A DNA stretch of 64,000 bases from Hyphomicrobiaceae bacterium (GCA_020638035.1 JACKJI010000010.1:15021-79020); one strand, 5' to 3'; shown: positions 54,211 through 63,210, counted from the first letter of the stretch. Numbers and translations: made by a program. The notes: generated by a model from the sequence alone, not told the origin.

Positions 54211-55023
54211 ATGGCCGCCAGGACTGTTCCCCTTCCATTCGCGCTCAGCGAGGACGATATCCCGGCCCTCGTCATGGCCGCGGCAGCGCTCAACATGCTC
54301 GTCGTCGCCGTGATGACGCACGTGACCAGCGACGCAGGTGCCTCCCTCACCTTTGGCGTCAGCCCATTCCAGCTTGTCGCCCTTTTGGTTGCAATGCGTC
54401 TCAGCCTTGGCGCGGGCGAGAACCTGCGGCCCAGCCCGATCTGGCTCGATGCCGTCGTACTCGCGCTGGTCCTGGTGCCGAGCAGCGCGGTCTCCTCAGC
54501 CGCACTTGCGCTCTACGCCGGCTACCACGCATGGCACACGACGCTCGAGCGGCGTCTGGGCACACTGCTGTTTCTCGCAATGGCACTCGCATCCTTGTGG
54601 TCGTCGGTGCTGCTGAAATGGCTGGCGCTGCCGGTTACGTCCGCAGAAGCCTTTGTTCTGGCGCAGGCTCTCCACACAGTGCGACCGGATATCGTCCAGA
54701 TGGCCAACATCGTCGGCAATCCTGACACGCACAGCCTCATCCTGATGACGCGATGCACGACGGCCGATGCGCTGCCGCAGGCGGCAGTAGCCCTGGTTGC
54801 GGTGGCCTTGCTGCTCGGCGAGGTCAACAGGTCACGGCTCTGGCAGGCGTTCGCGGTGCTTGTCCTCGCATATGGAGTGGCCAATCTCCTTCGGCTCGCC
54901 GGTATGGCGTGGTCTGCCGAAGCCTATGCTCTCGTGCACGGGCCGATCGGCGCCAACGTCTTCGACATGTTCCAGGCGGCTCTGGTGCTGGCACTCGGCA
55001 ACTGGGCGAGCAGCGCGCCATGA
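54211..55023 (+). CDS. Divergent exosortase/archaeosortase-fold membrane protein
   Basis: 270 residues with about eight hydrophobic spans and little else. The last third carries the spacing of an exosortase active site: Cys182 in MTRCTTADALP, Arg228 in VANLLRLAGMAW and His243 in YALVHGPIGANVFD. Cys-to-Arg spacing is 46, against 45 in the exosortase at 5027 (Cys201/Arg246), and the NLLR and H-x-x-x-G contexts match. The usual CSG is CTT here. So it is probably a divergent member of the exosortase/archaeosortase family, or a relic of one. The start at 54211 has GGAG ten bases upstream. It overlaps the next gene by ATGA. Confidence 0.65.
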   Translation: MAARTVPLPFALSEDDIPALVMAAAALNMLVVAVMTHVTSDAGASLTFGVSPFQLVALLVAMRLSLGAGENLRPSPIWLDAVVLALVLVPSSAVSSAALALYAGYHAWHTTLERRLGTLLFLAMALASLWSSVLLKWLALPVTSAEAFVLAQALHTVRPDIVQMANIVGNPDTHSLILMTRCTTADALPQAAVALVAVALLLGEVNRSRLWQAFAVLVLAYGVANLLRLAGMAWSAEAYALVHGPIGANVFDMFQAALVLALGNWASSAP

Positions 55024-55514
55024 GACATCTCACACTGAGAGCTTCGATCATCGTCTCGGTTGCCGTCATCGGTGTGATGCTGAAGGCCGGCCGCTATGGT
55101 AGCGAAACGGACAATGCCGGCGGCGATGCGCTGGCCCATGCGGCGCGTATCCTGACAGCACACGGCTGGACAGAAGTGGCCCGCTCGGACACGCCCGCGA
55201 GTAGCCTTTACGAGCAGCGTTCTTTCACACGCCAAGGGTGCGCCGAACCGGTTGTTGTCGCGGTATTGGAAGGCAACGCAGAGGGCGCGCAATTCTTCCG
55301 CGCCCAGCACGGCGGCGATGCCGCTTTCCTGCAAGGTGAACTTGTCGAGCTGCCCAGTGGCTTTCGCAGGCAGTTGTCGAAGGTGACGCACGATCTGGGC
55401 CGCATGGTCGGGCTTCGCATGGAGCGCGCTCTGCCGGTGTTGGCAATTGCTCCGGCGCCACCTGAGCTGTCGTCCCCTTGCCTCGGGCCGCCTGCCGGTG
55501 CATGGCGGCGCTAA
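55020..55514 (+). CDS. Membrane-anchored partner of the divergent exosortase
   Basis: 164 residues. One N-terminal span (HLTLRASIIVSVAVIGVML) anchors a soluble, probably periplasmic domain with two isolated cysteines (RQGCAEPVVVAVLEG and SSPCLGPP). It starts within the stop of the exosortase-like gene (ATGA), so the pair is translationally coupled. In exosortase loci the second gene is often an EpsI-type accessory, but the EpsI hallmark H-x-P-x-x-C is missing. I therefore do not name a family. Confidence 0.6.
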   Translation: MRHLTLRASIIVSVAVIGVMLKAGRYGSETDNAGGDALAHAARILTAHGWTEVARSDTPASSLYEQRSFTRQGCAEPVVVAVLEGNAEGAQFFRAQHGGDAAFLQGELVELPSGFRRQLSKVTHDLGRMVGLRMERALPVLAIAPAPPELSSPCLGPPAGAWRR

Positions 55515-55695
55515 GTCGCCCTCTCGTCGGATTCACTCTGGCAACCCGACACCCACACGCGCTTGCGATCGTGGCTGCGGTCGTGGACATGCTGCATGTT
55601 CCATGCATTTTCACGCGAAAGGTGCAACACGGGCTTGATTGCCGCTTTGCCGAATGCACCATGAGCTAATGTGCCATGATCCAAGGGAGTCCCAC

Positions 55696-57300
55696 GTGGC
55701 AGTTGTGCGTCGATCCCCCCTGCTCCGCCCGATGTTCCGGTATGCCGTGGCAAGGCGCATTGCCCGTTCTGGTTGGCGCGGATGCATGCAGCATCTCTTT
55801 TGCAGGCTGTCCGCCGCCGGGCTGATCGCTGCAATTCTGTTCTCGTCGGGCGCCGCCTCGGCGGAAACATTACGCATCCTGCTTGCCAGCGATGTCTACA
55901 AGATGGGCGCGGAGGATGGACGTGGTGGCCATGCCAAGCTTGCGGCTGTCGTCGAGGCTGAGCGCACCAAAGGCGGAACTTTCCTCTATGCCTTCGCGGG
56001 TGATGCCATCTCACCGTGTCTGATGTGCGGCTTCGACAAAGGCGAGCACCTCATCACACTCCTCAACATGATGCCGCCGGACGTTTTCGTTCCGGGCAAC
56101 CACGAATTCGATTTCGGCAAGGCCGTGTTCCTGCAACGCATGAAGCAGGCGGCATTCCCGATCCATGCTGCAAATCTCTCCTCGGCCGACGGCTCGGCCG
56201 AGTCCCTGCTCACGGCGTCGCGGATCATCGGGGTCGGCGCGGCCAGAATCGGAATCGTCGGCGTTACAGCGGACGACTCGCCCGTCAAGTCGACCCCGGA
56301 GGATCTCCAGTTCGCCTCCGGTGTCGAGACCTTGACGCGGGAAGCCGCGCAGTTGCGCCGGAACGGTGCTGATCTCGTCATCGGTGTCGTGCACGCGGGC
56401 CGAACGCAGGATCTCGAGATGCTGCGGACACGCGCGGTCGACGTGCTCCTGTCCGGCGACGATCACGATTATCTGTGGAGCTACGACGGACAGACGGTCT
56501 TTGTCGAAGGCGGCGAGGACGCACAGCGGCTCTCGGTCCTCGAACTCGACATCAACATCACCAACGAGGATGGCAAGGGGCGGCGCGTCAATTGGGAGCC
56601 CGCGTTGCGCATGATCGACACAAAGGCGATCATCCCTCACCCCGACGTGGCGCAGCGCGTTGCGGCTTTCGAGGCGGAATTGTCAAAGGAACTCGATGTC
56701 TCTGTCGGGACGGTCGCGGTCGCATTCGACAGCGCTTCGGCGACGGTGCGCAGCCGCGAGAACTATCTCGGCAATCTTGTCGCCGATGCACTGCTTGCCG
56801 GATACGGTGGCGAGGTCGCGCTCTTCAACGGCGGTGGCTTGCGCGGCAACAAGACCTACCGGCCGGGCGACACATTCACGCGGCGCGACGTGCTGAGCGA
56901 GCTTCCGTTCGCCAACAAAGCGGTGATGCTGGAGCTTTCAGGTCGTGACCTGCGCGCACTCCTTGAGCACGGTCTTGGCAAACTGCCCGAGTTGTCGGGG
57001 CGTTTCCCATGCATCGCCGGAGCACGATTGCGCTATGACGGAAGCAGGCCTGTGGGCAGCAGGATCGTCGAGATTTCGGTTGGCGGTCAGCCCGTCAGCG
57101 ACACACGGATCTACAAGGTCGTCACCAACGATTTCCTCTTACGCGGTGGCGACGGCTATCCGTTCCCCAAAGACGCTCGGCTGCTGGTTCGGCCGGAGGA
57201 TGGGCGTCTGGTGAGCAATGAGGTGCTGGCCTTTCTCAGGAAGAACGGGATGGAGCGCGTGACGGTTGGTGACCGCGTGCTCGCTGTGCCGGCTCCTTAG
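55696..57300 (+). CDS. Periplasmic 5'-nucleotidase/metallophosphatase (UshA-like)
   Basis: About 534 residues. After a basic N-terminal region, a signal peptide (LSAAGLIAAILFSSGAASA) leads into ETLRILLASDVYKM. The metallophosphoesterase domain has VFVPGNHEFDFGK (His/Asn metal ligands), AFAGDAISPC and VIGVVHAGR. The 5'-nucleotidase C-terminal domain begins near ENYLGNLVADALL and has VALFNGGGLRG. The usual first-metal motif DxH is DVY here, so one metal ligand is changed. The GTG at 55696 has AAGGGAG six bases upstream; ATG options lie at 55732 and 55786. It follows the exosortase-like pair by 181 bases. Its stop is the first bases of repeat copy C. Confidence 0.85.
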   Translation: MAVVRRSPLLRPMFRYAVARRIARSGWRGCMQHLFCRLSAAGLIAAILFSSGAASAETLRILLASDVYKMGAEDGRGGHAKLAAVVEAERTKGGTFLYAFAGDAISPCLMCGFDKGEHLITLLNMMPPDVFVPGNHEFDFGKAVFLQRMKQAAFPIHAANLSSADGSAESLLTASRIIGVGAARIGIVGVTADDSPVKSTPEDLQFASGVETLTREAAQLRRNGADLVIGVVHAGRTQDLEMLRTRAVDVLLSGDDHDYLWSYDGQTVFVEGGEDAQRLSVLELDINITNEDGKGRRVNWEPALRMIDTKAIIPHPDVAQRVAAFEAELSKELDVSVGTVAVAFDSASATVRSRENYLGNLVADALLAGYGGEVALFNGGGLRGNKTYRPGDTFTRRDVLSELPFANKAVMLELSGRDLRALLEHGLGKLPELSGRFPCIAGARLRYDGSRPVGSRIVEISVGGQPVSDTRIYKVVTNDFLLRGGDGYPFPKDARLLVRPEDGRLVSNEVLAFLRKNGMERVTVGDRVLAVPAP

Positions 57301-57424
57301 AGCAGGTCCGACCTTGGTGGAATCACTTCCACGATCGTGGCCTGCTCTAAGGTCTTGTTTGAGAGACTGATTCACGCCTTTGATGGAAGCCCAAGCGTTT
57401 CCATCTCAGACGATCAGGCTCTAG
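57298..57424 (+). repeat. Dispersed intergenic repeat, copy C
   Basis: It begins in the stop codon of the nucleotidase gene (TAGAGCAGGTCC). It continues with GGAATCACTTC, GGCCTGCTCTAAGG, TTGTTTGAGAGACTGATTC, GCGTTTCCATCTCAGACGA and ends CAGGCTCTAG. AGAGCAGG pairs with CCTGCTCT, so the left half can form a hairpin. Confidence 0.82.
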
Positions 57425-57538
57425 CGCCCGGTATCGGCAAGCGCCCAATGCCACCTTGCTTGATGGCAGCGGGCGAAGCTTGCGCAAGCTGCAAATGCGA
57501 TGGCAAGGGTTGGGCAACTGGCGTCACGCGCGGCGGAA

Positions 57539-59821
57539 CTAAAGCGTCTTCTCGAAGATCACCTTGTTGTCGCCAGGGCGATAGAAGTCTTTCAGCTCCG
57601 CCACCTTGCGGAAGCCCTGACGGCGATAGAAAGCGCGCGTCGGCGTATACTTCTCCTGCGATGAGGTATCGGCATAGAGCTTGTCGCCGCCCATCGCCCG
57701 CACGGCAGCGACGGTCTCTTCCAGCAGCCTGCGGCCTATACCGTGCCCCTGGGCGTCGGCATCGACGACGATCCAGTAAAGATCATACGCGGTGGTGGTT
57801 GCCGGGATCGGACCAAAGCAGGTGTAGCCCAGCGTACGCCCATCCTGGCGGGCGAGAACGAACTCGTATCCAGATACCGTGCCCTTGGAGATGCGTTCCT
57901 CGACCAGCTCGACGGCGATGTTCACTTCCTCTGCGGTGAAGAAGTCCGTCGACGCGGCAAGGCGGCGGATCACGTCGACGTCGGCGAGGCTGACGGTGTT
58001 GACGAACTCCAGCGGCAGCGGTGCACCCTTGCGGGCGAGCGGCGCTGGACGCTTGCGCGAATTAGGCTTCGCCTCGGCCATACCTGCGGCAAGGCCGGCG
58101 AAGAAATGACGCGCATTGGTGCCCAACGTGCGGATGCGATAGCCGCCCTCCTGGATCATCACGGTCGGGTAGCCGGCGGCACCGATCATGTGACCGAGCC
58201 GGGTGAAGTCAGCGGCTTCGTTGCTCCACGTGCCGGTGGGATCTGCCTTGGCCGTGTCGAAGCCGACCGACACCACGAGATAATCGGGCGCATGGCGGGC
58301 GATGCGGCGCAGTGCCTGGGCAACGGCCGCGCGGTGCTCGTCAGGCGTGGTGTGCTCGGGCAACGGGATGTTGAGGTTGTAGCCCGCGCCACGGCCGAAG
58401 CCGCGTTCATCGCGAAAGCCCGTGAAATAGGGATAGGCGTGGCTCGGGTCGCCGTGCACGGACACGGTGAGCACATCGGAGCGCTCGTAGAAGATGTCCT
58501 GCTGGCCGTTGCCGTGGTGATAGTCGATGTCGAGGATGGCAACGCGGCCGTAGCGCGACAGATAATGCGCGGCAATCGCGGAATTGCAGAAGTAGCAGAA
58601 GCCGCCGAACGTCCGGTGCTCTGCGTGGTGACCCGGCGGGCGCACCAGCGCATAGGCGATCGGGCGGCCGTTGAGGACCTCCTCGGCCGCCGTCAGTGCA
58701 CAGTCGACGGCATGACGCGCGGCGGGATAGGCATTGCGGTTGATCGGCGTGAACGTGTCGATGCACCAGTAGCCGGCAAGGACACTGCGCTCGGTGGGCT
58801 GGCGCGTGGCATTGCGCACGGGAAACACATACGGGTAGACCGACTTCTTCTCGGGGGCCTCCGCGCACGCTTCGCGGATATAGTCGACGAGGCCCGCATC
58901 GTGGACCTCGCGGATGAAGCGGTCTGGATACTCGCGCGCCTTCATCGGTTCGAACAGGCCCGTCTTCATCACCTCGCGCTCGATGGTCGCGACGCGCACG
59001 GGCGCCTCGACGTAACCTCGCTCGCGTATATGGTGGATGGAATGCCGGTCGTTGACGATGAGCGCAATGGGTTTTGACAGCCTGACGTCGGAGGTCTTAC
59101 GCACGGGCGGTGCGCCTTTGGCCGGGCTCGGCGTGTAGCGCGGCGTACGCAATCCATAAGTGCCGCGGCGCACCGAAGCCGTTACCCTCTCGATATAGGC
59201 CGGAGGGCAGATGTCACCGTACTTGCGCTCCAGAATTGCGCCGACGATGGCCGACAGGGCGTCTGGCGGCGGCAGTGCATGGCGACCGAGTCCATCGAAG
59301 ACCAGAAAGGGTGAATCCGTTTCACCCTCGCTGACCGGAGTTTCATAGTCGGTGCCGATGATGGGGCGGGCGCCGTACCTCTCGTAGAACTTGAGGCGCG
59401 CAACGTTCTGGCGTCGCACCTTCGGGTCGGGACTGAGGCGCGGCTCGTCGGGCAGGCATTCGAAATAGAGGCCTTGGGCATCGAGCGCCACCGCCTCCTC
59501 GCGCACGACCTGATAGAGCGAGGCGCCGAGGCCCCCACCGGTGCGCCCGGGCGCCGTCGATAGCGTCTCCAGATAGGCGAATGCCAGATCCGGTACGTAG
59601 AGCAAAATGGCGAAGGCATTGACGCGCCCGCGCGCGTCCTCGCTGACGATCAGTTCGGTGACGAACCGAAAGGACATCGGATCAGCGAGCTGTTCAGGAA
59701 GCTTGTCGATATCGGTCGGTCGCATCAGCGGGAACTGCGCCCGCATGATCGCCTGCACCTCCTCCAGCGTGGTCTTGTCGGCCGCGGAGAGGCCGCCGCG
59801 CAATTTTCGGATTTTCAGCAT
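57539..59821 (-). CDS. GNAT-deacetylase-GNAT fusion protein
   Basis: About 760 residues in three domains. Residues ~1-185 are a GNAT acetyltransferase fold with LETLSTAPGRTGGGLGASLYQ. Residues ~250-585 are a histone-deacetylase/acetylpolyamine amidohydrolase fold with the full zinc site: RPPGHHAEH (His398, His399), DIDYHHGNG (Asp431, Asp433, His435), GFDTAKADP (Asp522) and catalytic Tyr561 in QEGGYRI. Residues ~605-760 are a second GNAT domain, with VVDADAQGHGIGRRLLEE as the acetyl-CoA loop. An acetyltransferase and a deacetylase in one chain is odd. The start at 59821 is one base after the ATP-grasp stop. It is the last gene of the KamA operon. Confidence 0.85.
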   Translation of the reverse strand: MLKIRKLRGGLSAADKTTLEEVQAIMRAQFPLMRPTDIDKLPEQLADPMSFRFVTELIVSEDARGRVNAFAILLYVPDLAFAYLETLSTAPGRTGGGLGASLYQVVREEAVALDAQGLYFECLPDEPRLSPDPKVRRQNVARLKFYERYGARPIIGTDYETPVSEGETDSPFLVFDGLGRHALPPPDALSAIVGAILERKYGDICPPAYIERVTASVRRGTYGLRTPRYTPSPAKGAPPVRKTSDVRLSKPIALIVNDRHSIHHIRERGYVEAPVRVATIEREVMKTGLFEPMKAREYPDRFIREVHDAGLVDYIREACAEAPEKKSVYPYVFPVRNATRQPTERSVLAGYWCIDTFTPINRNAYPAARHAVDCALTAAEEVLNGRPIAYALVRPPGHHAEHRTFGGFCYFCNSAIAAHYLSRYGRVAILDIDYHHGNGQQDIFYERSDVLTVSVHGDPSHAYPYFTGFRDERGFGRGAGYNLNIPLPEHTTPDEHRAAVAQALRRIARHAPDYLVVSVGFDTAKADPTGTWSNEAADFTRLGHMIGAAGYPTVMIQEGGYRIRTLGTNARHFFAGLAAGMAEAKPNSRKRPAPLARKGAPLPLEFVNTVSLADVDVIRRLAASTDFFTAEEVNIAVELVEERISKGTVSGYEFVLARQDGRTLGYTCFGPIPATTTAYDLYWIVVDADAQGHGIGRRLLEETVAAVRAMGGDKLYADTSSQEKYTPTRAFYRRQGFRKVAELKDFYRPGDNKVIFEKTL

Positions 59822-59822
59822 G

Positions 59823-60803
59823 TCAGACGACCATGGGAGTAGCGTGGGCGGCGACATCGACCAGTGATGCGATCAGCGCATCATAGCCGACGCCGGCCTC
59901 GGCCGCAGCGGCAGCAAAGCCGGCGTCTGGAGCGAGGCAGGGATTGGCATTGACCTCCAACACGAGCGGCTGGCCGTCTGAATCGACGCGAAAGTCGACG
60001 CGCGCATAGCCCGTCAGTCCGAAGGCCTGCCAGCAGGCAAGCGAGAGGCGGCCGATCTCCGTAGCAAGGCTCGGCTCTTCCTTATCGAGACCGAAACGAC
60101 GCGGTGTCAGGTGGTAGGCCAACGCATCGGGATCCCACTTGGCGCCGAAGTCGACGATCGAACGCTGGCCATCGGGAAGTCGCGTGAAGTCGATTTCAGC
60201 GACCGGCAACACACGCGGGCCGCCGTGTGTCTCGACGACGGAGACGTTGAACTCGCGACCATCGATGAAATCCTCAGCAAAGAAGGCGCAGCCGAACTCC
60301 AGCTCACGACAGGCGATCTCTCTTGCCGCGTGCGTGCCGTTGACGACCGAGCCCTGGTCGATCCCGAGTGAGCCATGCTCATCTATCGACTTGATGATCA
60401 CGGTGGCGGCAGCGGGAACCGCACTGCCGTCCTTCCAGAACGCAGGCGTTGGAATGCGACGGCGCAGGAGGCATTCCTTGGTGTCCAGCTTGGAGTTGGA
60501 GGCACGAAAGGCACTGGCGCCGGCGCCCGTGTAGGCGAGCCCGAGCTCTTCGTAGCGATCGAATGCCTCTGGCGCCCGCGCCGAAACCCCGCCCAGCGCC
60601 TCAACCAAGTTGAACACGACGAACGGCGGGTCAGCGGAGAGCGCGTCGAGTGCGGAAAGATCTGGTGTCAGCGCGATGACATCGGTGCGATAGCCCAATC
60701 GTTGCAGGGCGCCCGCAATGGCTTCAGCGCTGGCAACTGTATCAACCTCGTCAGGCCGGTCGAGAGCTGCACCATGGACGACGGGCACGTAGAGCATCAC
60801 CAT
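59823..60803 (-). CDS. ATP-grasp ligase 2 (D-Ala-D-Ala ligase-like)
   Basis: 326 residues. It shows PFVVFNLVEALGGVSAR, YTGAGASAFRASNSKLDTKECL, TVIIKSIDEHGSLGIDQGS for the ATP loop, and ARVDFRVDSDGQPLVLEVNANPCL with the metal-binding Glu and Asn. This is the D-alanine-D-alanine ligase superfamily, which joins a carboxylate to an amine with ATP. A second ATP-grasp enzyme precedes it by six bases on the same strand, and it is not a duplicate of that gene's sequence. Substrates are unknown; the KamA product is a logical amine. Confidence 0.83.
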   Translation of the reverse strand: MVMLYVPVVHGAALDRPDEVDTVASAEAIAGALQRLGYRTDVIALTPDLSALDALSADPPFVVFNLVEALGGVSARAPEAFDRYEELGLAYTGAGASAFRASNSKLDTKECLLRRRIPTPAFWKDGSAVPAAATVIIKSIDEHGSLGIDQGSVVNGTHAAREIACRELEFGCAFFAEDFIDGREFNVSVVETHGGPRVLPVAEIDFTRLPDGQRSIVDFGAKWDPDALAYHLTPRRFGLDKEEPSLATEIGRLSLACWQAFGLTGYARVDFRVDSDGQPLVLEVNANPCLAPDAGFAAAAAEAGVGYDALIASLVDVAAHATPMVV

Positions 60804-60809
60804 CGTGCC

Positions 60810-61829
60810 TTATACGACCTCGCGAATCCGGGCAGCGTAAGCTGCGGTCATTGTGATGCCATAGCGGGCGGCGGCCGACGACAGGATGCCGGCAATCAGA
60901 CGGTCGTAACCGAAGCCGGAAAGGTCGGCGATGATCGGCAGATCGGAATGGGTTGGATGCAGACCGGCGATCGGGTTCGCCTCCAGGAAGTGGGGCACGC
61001 CTGCTGCATCAGAGCGGAAGTCGAGGCGGGCGGCATCGCGGCAATCGAGCGCGCGGTAAGAGGCAAGCGCGGCGGCGGCGGCGGCGGTCGACTCGGCGTC
61101 GGTTGCAAGTGCGTAAATGACGGTCGACTCGCAGGTCTCCTTGTTTTCGTAGGAGTAGACCGGGTCGGAGGCCTCGGCGCGCACAGCGATTTCGGCGACG
61201 CCGATGACCTGGGCCTCGTCCCCCGTACCGACGATGCCGACCGTAAACTCCCGGCCAGGCAGGTAGGTTTCGGCGATGGCGGGCTGTGCAAACTTGGCGA
61301 TCAGGCGCTCGGCCTCGGCACGCAGCTCCTTGGCGTTGGCAACCCGGGACGCGTTCGAGCAGCCTTTGCCGGTGCCTTCCGCGATCGGCTTGACGAACAG
61401 GGGGAACGGCAAGTCGACCGCCTCCGCATCTTCCGGCTTTGTGAGCACGGCGAACGGTGCAGTCGCGATACCGTGATCGCGGACGATGCGCTTGGCGACC
61501 GCCTTGTCGAGCGTCGCCGCCATGGTCAGCGGATCGGAGAACGCATAGGGCTGGCCGAACAGCTCGCACAGGGCCGGCACCTGCGCCTCGCGCGAGCGCC
61601 CCTTCATGCCCTCGGCGATCGAGAAGACGAGATCGAACCGCTCGCCGCTGACCAGCCGCGCCGCCAGCGCTTGGCCGCGGCCGACTCTCACGACGTCATG
61701 ACCGAGGCGACGGAACGCCGCCTCGATCTCTTCGATGGTCGAGACACTATCGAACTCGGCCACCTCAAGCTCTGAATAACCCGCCGCGAGATACTCATCG
61801 CGCAAGTCGTAGACGAAGCCGATACGCAT
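60810..61829 (-). CDS. ATP-grasp ligase 1 (D-Ala-D-Ala ligase-like)
   Basis: 339 residues. RIGFVYDLRDEYLAAGYSELE opens the domain, then DLVFSIAEGMKGRSREAQVPAL, YAFSDPLTMAATLDKAVAK, FVKPIAEGTGKG for the ATP loop, and AARLDFRSDAAGVPHFLEANP with metal ligands. The start at 61829 (four bases after kamA) was chosen because the N-terminus then matches this family; a longer frame adds 103 residues of no similarity. Two ATP-grasp ligases in one operon suggest two successive amide-bond steps. Confidence 0.84.
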   Translation of the reverse strand: MRIGFVYDLRDEYLAAGYSELEVAEFDSVSTIEEIEAAFRRLGHDVVRVGRGQALAARLVSGERFDLVFSIAEGMKGRSREAQVPALCELFGQPYAFSDPLTMAATLDKAVAKRIVRDHGIATAPFAVLTKPEDAEAVDLPFPLFVKPIAEGTGKGCSNASRVANAKELRAEAERLIAKFAQPAIAETYLPGREFTVGIVGTGDEAQVIGVAEIAVRAEASDPVYSYENKETCESTVIYALATDAESTAAAAAALASYRALDCRDAARLDFRSDAAGVPHFLEANPIAGLHPTHSDLPIIADLSGFGYDRLIAGILSSAAARYGITMTAAYAARIREVV

Positions 61830-61833
61830 GGCC

Positions 61834-63210
61834 TCAGCCTCCGAGCCCATCGGCTGCAAGCGCGATGGGCAAGTCCGGCGTCTGGCGGTCGGCACCAACC
61901 GTGCCGCCAGGGTCCTTGTAGCGATAGATACCACCCTCGAAGTTGCGCAACAGCAGGTCTTCACCGTCGCGCCCGACGACGTACTCGGGCAGCAGCGGGA
62001 TCTTGCCGCCGCCGCCTGGCGCATCGATGACGTACTGCGGCACGGCGTAGCCGGTGGTGTGGCCGCGCAATCCCTCGATGATCTCCAGGCCCTTCGACAC
62101 CGGCGTGCGGAACTGCGCCGAACCGGTGATCGGATCACACTGGTAGAGGTAGTAGGGCTTCACCCGCCGCTTCAGGAGCCCGTGCATCAACGGCTTCATC
62201 ACCTCGATGTCGTCATTGATGCCTTTGAGCAGCACCGTCTGCGAGCCGAGCGGGATGCCGGCGTCGGCAAGGCGTGCCATCGCCTGGGTCACTTCCGGTG
62301 TCAGTTCCGAAGGATGGGTGACGTGGATGCTCATCCACAGCGGATGATGCCGGCGCAGCATGCGCACCAGGGCGCGCGTGACACGCATGGGGAGCACAAC
62401 CGGCACCTTCGTGCCCAGCCGGATGAACTCGACGTGCGGGATCGCGCGCAGGCGCGTCAGCAGGTAGTCGAGCTTGTCGTCCGACAGGGTGAGCGGATCG
62501 CCGCCCGAGATCAGCACGTCGCGGATCTGAGGCTTCGATTCGATATAGGCCAGCGCCCTCTCCCATTGCGACTTGGAGAAAGAGTAGTCGCCGCCCGCCT
62601 CGCCGACCATGCGCGAGCGCGTGCAGTAGCGGCAATAGGTCGAGCAGAAGCCCGTTGCCAGGAACAGTACGCGATCGGGATAGCGATGGACGAGGCCCGG
62701 CACCTGGGCGTCGTGATCCTCGCCCAGCGGGTCATCGGCTTCGCCGGGCGTGCGGATGTACTCCTGCCCGACGGGGATGTGGGTGCGGCGGAGGCCGTCG
62801 TCCGGGTTGTCGCGGTCGAGCAGGCTTGCGTAGTAGGGCGTGATGCCGACGGGCAGCGAACCCTTGTGACGCAGAATCGCGTCGCGCTCGTCATCCGACA
62901 GCTTGAACATGCGCTCGAGTTCTGCGAGCGACTTGATGCGCGAACGCAGTTGCCAGCGCCAGTCGTTCCAGTCCTGCGCGGTGACGCCTGGAAAGTACTT
63001 CCGCTGGAACTGACGCGCGGCCTTGCCCGTCGGGAAGCTCTCCCGGCGTGCCTCGGCGATACCGACCACGGACGCGCCGGCGCCACGGTGGATCAGCCTG
63101 TTGGCCTTGTCGTTATTGTTTTTTCTGGAGGTGGACGGTGAAACCGTCTTGGGACTTGGAGGCTCGTCCGTCTCCGCAGAGACGGTCTCCAACACGCCGA
63201 TTGTCCGCAT
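61834..63210 (-). CDS. kamA: Lysine 2,3-aminomutase family radical SAM enzyme
   Basis: 458 residues. The radical SAM cluster motif is CSTYCRYC (Cys189, Cys193, Cys196). LYQCDPITGSAQFRTPVSKG keeps the substrate-binding Asp of lysine aminomutase, and VIDAPGGGGKIPLLPEY has the PLP-binding Lys403 and the second Asp. Glutamate aminomutases replace these Asp residues, so lysine is the likely substrate, giving beta-lysine. EpmB also belongs here but is shorter and paired with epmA, absent here. The start at 63210 was chosen; a GTG 63 bases upstream is an alternative. It heads the four-gene operon. Confidence 0.86.
   Translation of the reverse strand: MRTIGVLETVSAETDEPPSPKTVSPSTSRKNNNDKANRLIHRGAGASVVGIAEARRESFPTGKAARQFQRKYFPGVTAQDWNDWRWQLRSRIKSLAELERMFKLSDDERDAILRHKGSLPVGITPYYASLLDRDNPDDGLRRTHIPVGQEYIRTPGEADDPLGEDHDAQVPGLVHRYPDRVLFLATGFCSTYCRYCTRSRMVGEAGGDYSFSKSQWERALAYIESKPQIRDVLISGGDPLTLSDDKLDYLLTRLRAIPHVEFIRLGTKVPVVLPMRVTRALVRMLRRHHPLWMSIHVTHPSELTPEVTQAMARLADAGIPLGSQTVLLKGINDDIEVMKPLMHGLLKRRVKPYYLYQCDPITGSAQFRTPVSKGLEIIEGLRGHTTGYAVPQYVIDAPGGGGKIPLLPEYVVGRDGEDLLLRNFEGGIYRYKDPGGTVGADRQTPDLPIALAADGLGG

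Noticed and set aside
61828..63141. A 437-codon plus-strand frame across kamA
   Set aside because: Shadow of kamA, which has all radical SAM and PLP motifs on the minus strand.
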